Shown: in pieces, positions 7,541 to 12,816 of the stretch | Numbering within the stretch: the stretch's first letter is position 1 | How the letters are laid out: every line of letters begins with the position of its first letter | Assembly (NCBI GenBank): GCA_035630195.1 | Contig: DASQLD010000293.1 | Coordinates: forward strand, 1 to 18,154 | Direction: 5' to 3' | Length of the DNA stretch: 18,154 nt | DNA from: DASQDN01 sp035630195 | Lineage (GTDB): Bacteria > Acidobacteriota > Terriglobia > Bryobacterales > Bryobacteraceae | Position numbers and translations under genes: made by a program | Notes under the pieces: generated by a model | Told to the model about the DNA's origin: nothing | Databases searched by the model: none | Seen by the model: the letters and a program-made list of their open reading frames with translations, nothing else

Positions 7541-7615
7541 GCGACTTCCCTTCACACTGATGTGATTCCGGAAGGTCGCAGTCTGGTAGAGCGGATACGC
7601 GGAGTTCGCGCCCGC
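7541..7615. other. Pair of stable hairpins in the 7357-7742 intergenic region; possible structured RNA
   Basis: First hairpin: GCGACTTCC (7541-7549) pairs with GGAAGGTCGC (7570-7579) with one bulged base. Nested inside, TCACA (7552-7556) pairs with TGTGA (7561-7565) around the tetraloop CTGA, giving 14 base pairs in all. Second hairpin: GCGG (7591-7594) and CGCG (7598-7601) pair with CGCG (7607-7610) and CCGC (7612-7615) around a five-base loop. Neither lies in a credible reading frame. They sit between the promoter region of the toxin-antitoxin pair and the terminator at 7381-7419, so a minus-strand transcript would contain both hairpins and then the terminator. I recognise no named RNA family. 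Confidence 0.4.
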
Positions 7616-7646
7616 ATCAAACCTGATCCCGAGGGTTTGAGCTTGG

Positions 7647-7663
7647 AAAATTAGATCAATTTT
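7647..7663. repeat. AT-rich inverted repeat upstream of vapBC
   Basis: A perfect inverted repeat, AAAATT-AGATC-AATTTT, lies 80 nt before the antitoxin start in otherwise GC-rich sequence. It could be a protein-binding site or an UP-like promoter element for either direction. There is no direct evidence for a bound regulator. Confidence 0.35.
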
Positions 7664-7688
7664 GGTGGCGGCGCCAGATGAAATCAGC

Positions 7689-7736
7689 AGTCGCCGATCG
7701 CGTCTGAAGTCGCCACCGGTTCACGAGCGGTATGAT
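7689..7736 (+). promoter_or_regulatory. Candidate vapBC promoter with a repeated operator half-site
   Basis: TATGAT at 7731-7736 is a five-of-six match to the bacterial -10 consensus and stands exactly 6 nt before the antitoxin ATG, with no Shine-Dalgarno between, so transcription may start at the ATG itself. Upstream, AGTCGCC occurs twice in direct orientation, at 7689-7695 and 7708-7714, 19 bp apart (nearly two helical turns). That spacing suits dimers of a ribbon-helix-helix autoregulator. No good -35 hexamer is visible. Confidence 0.45.
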
Positions 7737-7742
7737 GCTGGT

Positions 7743-7979
7743 ATGACCACCTCAAAGATTGCTATCAGCTTACCCAAGGATCAATTGGCGAGAGTCCACC
7801 GCGAAGTCCGGGCCGGAAGAGCCGATTCGGTTTCGGGTTATATTGCACGGGTCCTCGCGGAGCACGAGAAGCGCGAGTCTCTCCAGGCGCTGCTGCGGGA
7901 TCTGATCAAACAATACGGTGAGCCGGCTGCGAAGGACCTAAGATGGGCAGAACGCGCACTCGCACGACGGCGGGCATAG
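7743..7979 (+). CDS. Ribbon-helix-helix antitoxin, VapB-like
   Basis: A 78-residue protein from the ATG at 7743 (the frame is open further upstream to 7662, but the conserved part begins here). The N-terminus TTSKIAISLPKDQLARVHREV is the strand-helix of a ribbon-helix-helix DNA-binding domain, followed by a second helix (SVSGYIARVLAEHEK). The basic C-terminal helix (LRWAERALARRR) is the likely toxin-binding part. As an antitoxin it should neutralise the PIN toxin encoded just downstream and repress the shared promoter. The two genes overlap by 37 nt, the usual arrangement for such pairs. No Shine-Dalgarno is present; the -10-like TATGAT 6 nt upstream suggests a leaderless message. Confidence 0.8.
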   Translation: MTTSKIAISLPKDQLARVHREVRAGRADSVSGYIARVLAEHEKRESLQALLRDLIKQYGEPAAKDLRWAERALARRRA

Positions 7980-8344
7980 TGTTGGACGCCGGCGCGCTGA
8001 TCGCCCTCGATCGCGGTGATAAGCGCATGATCGCCTTACTCGATCGAGCGTTAGCTCAAGGTCGGGCCTTCCGAGTGCCTGTGGGCGTTGTGGGACAAGC
8101 ATGGCGCGACGGTAGGGTTCAGGCTACTCTATCGCGGTTCTTGCGAGGCGATGAGGTGGAGACTATCCCTCTTGATGAGCAGCTTGCCCGTTCCTGCGGC
8201 GAACTCTGCGGCGCGGCCACGTCGTCGGACATCATCGACGCGTCAGTGGTGATCCTTGCCAGAGAGCGACGAGACCCCATAGTCACGAGCGATCCGAATG
8301 ACCTGCGGCGTCTGGATCCGACGGCTCAGATCATTCCTATCTAG
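7943..8344 (+). CDS. vapC: PIN-domain toxin, VapC-like ribonuclease
   Basis: A 133-residue PIN-fold protein. Acidic-site motifs: LDAGALIAL (Asp15), SDIIDASVVILA (Asp96, Asp99) and IVTSDPNDLRRL (Asp117, Asp120). The segment normally holding the conserved Glu reads VVGQAWRDG, with Gln52 at that place; this form also occurs in a PIN subgroup common in actinobacteria. PIN toxins cleave RNA using Mg2+ and are held inactive by the cognate antitoxin. The start at 7943 is supported by AAGGA at 7932-7936, 6 nt upstream and inside the antitoxin gene; a GTG at 7979 is a less likely alternative. Target RNA cannot be predicted from sequence. Confidence 0.82.
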   Translation: MGRTRTRTTAGIVLDAGALIALDRGDKRMIALLDRALAQGRAFRVPVGVVGQAWRDGRVQATLSRFLRGDEVETIPLDEQLARSCGELCGAATSSDIIDASVVILARERRDPIVTSDPNDLRRLDPTAQIIPI

Positions 8345-8489
8345 AACTCGTGCCGGCGTCTTATCTCCGCTGAAGGCGCATTATTCCGAGTCGTCGGGGA
8401 ACAGGAGCTTGAACGGGATTGGGAACGCGAAGAAGCCTTGGATGTGGTCACTTCCTGTTTGGGGGTGGTTCTGGAGCAACTGGCGCGGC

Positions 8490-8528
8490 GGATCTGGTGG
8501 GTTCCTCCTAGATCCTAAGCGGTGTTTT
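8490..8528 (+). terminator. Possible terminator after the vapBC-like pair
   Basis: GGATCT (8490-8495) pairs with AGATCC (8510-8515), with further G-C and G-T pairs inside. A TTTTT run follows at 8524-8528, but 8 nt past the stem, which makes this a weak intrinsic terminator. Confidence 0.3.
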
Positions 8529-8552
8529 TCTCGAAACGTCGAAGGCTGTACC

Positions 8553-8595
8553 TTGGCGGTCAATTCGAATGTGGTAAGCTACGCGATCAAAGGAG
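8553..8595 (+). promoter_or_regulatory. Candidate promoter and ribosome binding site of the PEP-CTERM gene
   Basis: TTGGCG (8553-8558), a 16-nt spacer and TAAGCT (8575-8580) form a modest -35/-10 pair. AAGGAG at 8590-8595 is a strong Shine-Dalgarno. It stands 7 nt before the TTG at 8603 but 13 nt before the ATG at 8609, which favours the TTG as start. Confidence 0.4.
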
Positions 8596-8602
8596 TGATG
8601 TT

Positions 8603-9271
8603 TTGAAAATGAGATCTGTTTTCTTCGTGATCCTGTTTGTGTGTTTTGTCTTTCGATTAAATGCCGCTGTCATTGGTGGTGTTGACTTTCCGCAAGGAGC
8701 AATCTCGTTTGCTGATGAGGTGGTTTCATACTCACCCGGCTTCGTCGGCTCAAATCCTACAACTCCATACCGAGGTTCCTTCAACGCAATCGGACTTCCT
8801 GATTTCGCGGGAGCGAGTAGCTGCCCGACTCAGAGCGATTGCCAGTATGTGACTCTCGGCGATGGTGGCAGCATCATTCTCCGGTTTGTCGACAACCAAC
8901 TCACCGGTAGTGGCGACAACGGACTCGATCTGTGGGTATTTGAGATTGGGGGGGATGTAGAGGACACGTTTGTAGAGATCAGTACTGATGGCTTGATATG
9001 GAACCCTGTCGGTAAAGTATTTGGCAGCACCGCTGGAGTGGACATAGATGCGTTCGGCTTTGGCCTCGGCAGTATGTTCTCGTACGTACGACTCATTGAT
9101 GACACGAACGAGGGCGACCAGAACGGAGTTACAGTCGGAGCGGACATAGATGCCGTTGGCGCAATATCTACAGTCGCCTCTAATCCAGTTCCCGAACCAG
9201 CTTCGTTTGCACTCTTTGTTACTGGCCTTCTCGCTGTAATCTTGCCAAGGCGCAAAAGATCAGGCCGCTAG
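8603..9271 (+). CDS. PEP-CTERM sorting-domain surface protein
   Basis: A 222-residue protein starting at TTG 8603, chosen because of AAGGAG 7 nt upstream; the ATG two codons later is the alternative. The N-terminus is a signal peptide (MKMRSVFFVILFVCFVFRLNA, cleavage near NAA). The C-terminus is a full PEP-CTERM tail: VPEPAS, a hydrophobic helix (FALFVTGLLAVIL) and a basic end PRRKRSGR. Such tails are cut by an exosortase and the protein is delivered to the surface or extracellular matrix. The body (GGSIILRFVDN, DLWVFEIGG, VEISTDGLIWNPVG, YVRLIDD, GADIDAVGAI) matches a beta-rich domain often found in PEP-CTERM proteins; its ligand is unknown. The gene looks less GC-rich than its neighbours. 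No exosortase gene is in this window. Confidence 0.87.
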   Translation: MKMRSVFFVILFVCFVFRLNAAVIGGVDFPQGAISFADEVVSYSPGFVGSNPTTPYRGSFNAIGLPDFAGASSCPTQSDCQYVTLGDGGSIILRFVDNQLTGSGDNGLDLWVFEIGGDVEDTFVEISTDGLIWNPVGKVFGSTAGVDIDAFGFGLGSMFSYVRLIDDTNEGDQNGVTVGADIDAVGAISTVASNPVPEPASFALFVTGLLAVILPRRKRSGR

Positions 9272-9321
9272 AGATCGTCGGGTAGAACACGCATTTTATC
9301 CCGCGCTGCGCTCTCTCAACC

Positions 9322-9357
9322 GGGCGGCTCCGCTTGACAAAGATCGGAGCTTCGCCC
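9322..9357 (+). terminator. Hairpin downstream of the PEP-CTERM gene, probable terminator
   Basis: GGGCG-GCTCCG (9322-9332) pairs with CGGAGC-TT-CGCCC (9345-9357), an 11-bp stem with a two-base bulge and a 12-base loop, 50 nt after the stop codon. It is followed by CTGTTTAGGG rather than a clean T run, so termination may be weak or factor-assisted. Confidence 0.4.
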
Positions 9358-9412
9358 CTGTTTAGGGACCAATCACAGGATCTCGTAAGAGTAGACGTAT
9401 CGGGAAGCGCTA

Positions 9413-9433
9413 AACAGAACGAGGCATTCTGTT
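9413..9433. repeat. Inverted repeat in the 9272-9572 intergenic region
   Basis: AACAGAA (9413-9419) and TTCTGTT (9427-9433) form a perfect 7-bp inverted repeat with a 7-base spacer. Role unknown. Apart from this, the hairpin at 9322-9357 and the promoter at 9532-9560, I see nothing else in the 300-nt gap before padR. Confidence 0.3.
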
Positions 9434-9531
9434 CGCAGCCAACCGGGCGTGAATCAAAGCCGCCATCAGCGTGTGCGAGGGATAGTTTCTACTCCCGTTC
9501 CCCACGACCCCACTCGACTGTTCAGGGAGTA

Positions 9532-9560
9532 TTGACAACCGGTCCCTAGTGATCTAGGGT
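9532..9560 (+). promoter_or_regulatory. padR-permease promoter with palindromic operator
   Basis: TTGACA (9532-9537, perfect -35), a 17-nt spacer, then TAGGGT (9555-9560) as -10. The perfect inverted repeat CCCTAG-TGAT-CTAGGG (9544-9559) covers the end of the spacer and most of the -10. A dimeric regulator bound there would block RNA polymerase. Autorepression by the PadR-type protein encoded 13 nt downstream is the natural inference. The predicted start of transcription is only about 5-7 nt before the ATG, so the leader is almost absent. Confidence 0.62.
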
Positions 9561-9572
9561 AGATTTCTATAT

Positions 9573-9877
9573 ATGGCGCCACTCGAGCTTCTAATTCTCA
9601 AGTCCCTGGACTCCGGGCCGAATCATGGGTTCGGCATAGCCTTGCATGTGAGGAGGCGTCCGGTGGGCTGCTGGGAGTTGAAGAAGGATCGCTGTATCCG
9701 GCCCTGCACCGGCTGGAGAAAGACGGGACGCTGGCAGCGGAGTGGACGACGACGGCCGCGGGCAGGCGCGCGCGATTGTATCGATTGACACCGGCTGGTC
9801 GGAAGCGCCTGGCAAAGGTCGAGCAGGAGTGGGCGACAGTGGCTCGGGGTATGGCGCGGCTTCTGAGGTTTGTATGA
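9573..9877 (+). pseudogene. PadR-family transcriptional regulator, frameshifted as given
   Basis: The first 25 or so codons (MAPLELLILKSLDSGPNHGFG) are a normal PadR winged-helix start. After about 9650 the matching protein continues in another frame: EEASGGLLGVEEGSLYPALH, then RARLYRLTPAGRKRL and a C-terminal helix to the TGA at 9875-9877. Restoring one G in the GTGAGGAGG stretch at 9648-9656 would rejoin the halves as HVEEASGG, so a one-base loss is the simplest explanation. No slippery heptamer suggests programmed shifting. In the first frame the reading runs to 9788 and encodes nonsense. PadR proteins repress adjacent transporter genes; the ATG of the permease gene overlaps this stop codon (ATGA). 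It is either a genuine pseudogene or a sequence error. Confidence 0.78.
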
Positions 9878-12411
9878 GCTGGCGCGAGGAGATGGAGTCG
9901 CACATTGCGATGCGAGCCGAGTTGAACGAGCGCGCGGGCATGGATCCGGCTGAGGCGCGGAGGGCGGCGGAGCGTGCTTTCGGAAATCGCACGCTGATCA
10001 GCGAAGAAGTGAGATCGGTTAACGTTCCCGTTTGGCTGGATCAAATGGGCCAAGATCTACGTTACGCGATGCGCGGGTTCGCGCATTCACCAGGTTTTAC
10101 GGTGGCGGCTGTGGCGGCTCTGGCGGTAGGCATCGGCGCCTCGACGGCGGTCTTCAGTTTTGTCGACCGCATTCTTTTTCGGCCGCTACCGTATGCGAAC
10201 GAGCGTGAGTTGGTGTGGTTTGGGATGACTGCGCCGATTGGAGGCGCAAGCGAGTTCATCCTCGATCAGAACTATATGGCGTGGCGAAAGCAGCCGACAC
10301 CGTTCGCCGCGATGACCGTGACGGCGGGACCGAACGACTGCAGCTTGTCAGAGTTGAATCCGGTGCGGCTGCGGTGTATGGGCGCGGGCGTGAACTATCT
10401 TTCCGTGTTTGGATACCGGCCGCGGGTGGGGCGGGATTTCAGCGAAGACGACGCTCGGGTGGGGGCGCCTAAGGTGGCACTGATCTCCGGGACACTTTGG
10501 AGGGAGCGTTTTGGCGGCAGCGAAATTTCGGGGAAGACTCTGGACATCGACGGGAACAGGACGACGATTATAGGCGTTCTCCCGGAATATTTTGAGACGC
10601 CATCGTTGTCTCGAGTCGACGTGCTTCAGGTCCTGCAGTTCGAGGAGAACAAACCGGCCTCGGCGCCATCGATGCTGTTGACGGCATTCGCCCGGCTGCG
10701 GCCTGGAGTCACTCCCCTCGAAGCGCGAACGCGGATGGAGCCGTTCTTTCAAGAAGCTTTGAAATCTATTCCGCGCGGATTTCGGAAAGAAGTGCGGTTT
10801 GTCGTCAATCCTTTGCGCGACCGGCAAGTAAGGGACAGCGGACGAGCCGCCCTGTTGTTGCTGGGCGCAGTGTCGCTGGTGCTGTTGATCGCAGTAGCTA
10901 ATGTAGCGAACCTGCTGCTGGCGCGAACCGCCGCGCGAAGGCGGGAACTTGCGTTGCGGGCGGCAATCGGCGCGGGCAAGGCTCGGCTGGCGCGGCAGAC
11001 GTTAACAGAAAGCTTGTTGCTGGGCGTTCTTGGCGGTTTGATCGGATTGCTGATTGCGGCGGTGTTGCTGCATGTGTTCCGAGCACTCGCGCCGGCGGGG
11101 ATTGCACGATTGGAAGAAGCGACGCTTGACTGGCGGATCGCAGGATTCTCCTTGCTCGCGACGATCACGGCGTCGATGCTATTCGGGCTTGCTCCGGCGC
11201 TGCGGAGTCCAGCCCCCGAAACATTGACGGGCGGCCGAGTCGCAGGTCGGCGGCGCGACTGGTTGCGGCCGGCGCTGGTTGTATCGCAGATAGGGCTGTC
11301 GCTGATCCTGTTGTGCGGCGCAACATTATTGATGCAGAGCGTGCGCAACATGGCGAACGTGCCCCTGGGGATGGAAACTTCGTTCTTATTTTCTGCATAT
11401 GCGCAGTTGCCCGCGGCACGATATCCGCAGCCTTCGCAGCGCGCGCAATTCTGGAAATCTTTGTCAGAACGCCTGGCGGGGGTACCGGGTGTGGAGGCAA
11501 TCGGAATCGCGGACTCGCTACCGCCCGAAGGCCGTGCACAGGGCAGGAGCTTCTCGAGCATTCATGTCGAAGACCGGTCGCCTGATGAGAGCAGACCGAC
11601 GGGAGGAGTTGTGACGGTGCGCACGGTGTCACCGTCGTACTTCCGTATGCTCCGCATACCGATACGGCGAGGGCGCGTATTCGTTGAAGGTGAGAAGCAG
11701 GCGATCGTCCTGAGCGAAGGGATGGCTGCGTTGCTGTTTCCCGGCGAGAGCGCGTTGGGACGTCGTATCGTGCTTTCGGGAGAGGCAACGCTCGAAGTGA
11801 CCGGCATCGTTGCCGACGTGCGCAACAGCGGATTGGCGGCGACTTCCAACCCAGAAATCTACATTCTCAGCAACCGCGAATCTGCGCGGCAATACGTACT
11901 CCTTCAAGCCGATAACCGCGTGATGCCTTTCGTACGCGAGGCGTTTCGTGAGCTCGATCCGCGATTAACGGTCGAGCTCGAGACACTTGTGGACCGCGTG
12001 GGACACATGCGTACGCGCCCACGCTTTCAATCTATGCTGCTTGGCGGATTTGCGGCGGCTGGGGTGCTGCTGGCGGGGATCGGATTATACGGTGTGATGG
12101 CTCTGCTGACGGTGCAGCGGACGGGTGAAATCGGTGTGCGGATGGCGCTGGGCGCGACTGCGGGCGACATCCGCTCGATGGTGCTGCGCCAGGCGGCGGG
12201 ATGGACCGTCGCCGGTATCGTGATTGGGTTGTGCGGCGCCGCAGCGTGCGCAAGGCTGATCGAAGGCCTGCTCTATGGTGTCAAGGCAAGTGCGCCGATT
12301 CCATTGGCTGGCGCCGTCGTGCTACTGACGTTCACGGCGTGGATGGCGGCTTGGCTGCCCGCACGGAGAGCGTCGAACATTGCGCCTATGCAAGCTTTGC
12401 GCGAGATCTAA
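9874..12411 (+). CDS. ADOP-family (acidobacterial duplicated orphan permease) FtsX/MacB-like protein
   Basis: An 845-residue protein from the ATG at 9874, which overlaps the padR stop; the frame is open further upstream to 9742, but that part is the padR region. The N-terminus SWREEMESHIAMRAELNERAGM, then EARRAAERAFGN, and DLRYAMRGFAHSPGFT are the hallmark ADOP N-terminal helices. A first membrane span follows at about 74-100, then a MacB-like periplasmic domain, then a first FtsX domain from about 325 (LLLLGAVSLVLLIAVANVANLLLA with the RRRELALRAAIGA motif). A second periplasmic part and a second FtsX domain run from about 720 to the end (GEIGVRMALGATAGDIRSMV, LPARRASNIAPMQALRE). Members lack their own ATPase gene nearby, hence 'orphan'. 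Transported substrate unknown. Expression probably depends on the padR promoter at 9532. Confidence 0.93.
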   Translation: MSWREEMESHIAMRAELNERAGMDPAEARRAAERAFGNRTLISEEVRSVNVPVWLDQMGQDLRYAMRGFAHSPGFTVAAVAALAVGIGASTAVFSFVDRILFRPLPYANERELVWFGMTAPIGGASEFILDQNYMAWRKQPTPFAAMTVTAGPNDCSLSELNPVRLRCMGAGVNYLSVFGYRPRVGRDFSEDDARVGAPKVALISGTLWRERFGGSEISGKTLDIDGNRTTIIGVLPEYFETPSLSRVDVLQVLQFEENKPASAPSMLLTAFARLRPGVTPLEARTRMEPFFQEALKSIPRGFRKEVRFVVNPLRDRQVRDSGRAALLLLGAVSLVLLIAVANVANLLLARTAARRRELALRAAIGAGKARLARQTLTESLLLGVLGGLIGLLIAAVLLHVFRALAPAGIARLEEATLDWRIAGFSLLATITASMLFGLAPALRSPAPETLTGGRVAGRRRDWLRPALVVSQIGLSLILLCGATLLMQSVRNMANVPLGMETSFLFSAYAQLPAARYPQPSQRAQFWKSLSERLAGVPGVEAIGIADSLPPEGRAQGRSFSSIHVEDRSPDESRPTGGVVTVRTVSPSYFRMLRIPIRRGRVFVEGEKQAIVLSEGMAALLFPGESALGRRIVLSGEATLEVTGIVADVRNSGLAATSNPEIYILSNRESARQYVLLQADNRVMPFVREAFRELDPRLTVELETLVDRVGHMRTRPRFQSMLLGGFAAAGVLLAGIGLYGVMALLTVQRTGEIGVRMALGATAGDIRSMVLRQAAGWTVAGIVIGLCGAAACARLIEGLLYGVKASAPIPLAGAVVLLTFTAWMAAWLPARRASNIAPMQALREI

Positions 12412-12516
12412 TAGTAAGTTGCGAGAATTAACGTACAACCAACCGCTCCTTTTAGTGGCGGGTCGAATAGTGTTACGCAAATAGCGCTACGCGAAGTTTT
12501 GCAGTAAGGGCGGCGC

Positions 12517-12720
12517 TTAGTTGCGGTGGTCGAAGTAAGACCACTTGAATTTTATCGGCCCTTTATCCAGCGCGGCCAGGAACTCGACCAGCGCGGATCG
12601 CTCACTTCGAGTGAGCATGGTGAGTTCCCGAGCGAGGTCGTCGGTGGTTAGCAAATTATTTTTGAAGCGAACAGCTAATGAGCGGATTCGGTCTTCGCGT
12701 AAAGGAGCGGACTCAGGCAT
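12517..12720 (-). CDS. Small uncharacterised protein
   Basis: A 67-residue protein if started at the ATG at 12720 (MPESAPLRED). The frame also allows a GTG at 12747, but a GGAAGG directly abuts that GTG and cannot serve it. The sequence is charged and helical (RIRSLAVRFKN, DDLARELTMLTRSERSALVEFLAALDKG), with a C-terminal KFKWSYFDHRN; there is no membrane span or signal peptide. I do not recognise the family. It may be translated by re-initiation after a short upstream frame (12713-12739). It stands alone between the permease (convergent) and the large exported protein gene (same strand, ending 97 nt upstream). Whether it is expressed is uncertain. Confidence 0.5.
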   Translation of the reverse strand: MPESAPLREDRIRSLAVRFKNNLLTTDDLARELTMLTRSERSALVEFLAALDKGPIKFKWSYFDHRN

Positions 12721-12739
12721 CGATAAGCGTTTGTAACAT
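12713..12739 (-). other. Possible leader peptide frame, 8 codons, overlapping the small gene's start
   Basis: GGAAGG (12753-12748) stands 8 nt before an ATG (12739-12737) that opens MLQTLIDA and stops at TGA (12715-12713). The stop lies 2 nt beyond the ATG of the small gene at 12720. This layout would allow stop-restart coupling. It could equally be chance. Confidence 0.35.
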
Positions 12740-12777
12740 GGCGTCACCCTTCCGACAAGGTCCAGAACCTATGTACC

Positions 12778-12807
12778 GGGGTATAGAGGAGTACTGTATA
12801 GTACCCC
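12778..12807. promoter_or_regulatory. Symmetric operator-like palindrome upstream of the small gene
   Basis: GGGGTA (12778-12783) and TACCCC (12802-12807) are inverted arms whose centre coincides exactly with the palindrome AGTACT (12790-12795). GTATAG also occurs twice inside (12781 and 12796). The site lies 58-87 nt upstream of the minus-strand small gene and just past the stop of the exported FG-GAP protein gene. A shared dyad with no T run fits a protein-binding site better than a terminator. Confidence 0.4.
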
Positions 12808-12816
12808 TCGATTAGG

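Larger units (their letters stand above)
8345..8602. other. Intergenic stretch without a supported gene
   Basis: Short frames are open on both strands here (for example 8298-8606 plus and 8381-8563 minus), but neither shows a ribosome binding site or a recognisable domain, and the first overlaps the toxin gene. The stretch holds a possible terminator (8490-8528) and the promoter/ribosome-binding region of the PEP-CTERM gene (8553-8595). Confidence 0.5.

Noticed and set aside
7570..7640. A functional tRNA gene
   Set aside because: D-arm and T-arm resemblance only; no anticodon arm and no pairing acceptor stem.
8298..8606. 102-codon plus-strand frame after vapC
   Set aside because: No ribosome binding site or domain; it overlaps both the toxin gene and the promoter of the PEP-CTERM gene.
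9334..9549. 71-codon frame before padR
   Set aside because: It crosses the terminator hairpin and the padR promoter, and has no family features.
9640..9660. Programmed ribosomal frameshift in padR
   Set aside because: No slippery heptamer and no downstream stimulatory structure that I can see; a single-base loss is simpler.
9742..9873. N-terminal extension of the permease frame
   Set aside because: This stretch codes for the padR C-terminal half in another frame; the ADOP N-terminal motif begins at 9874.
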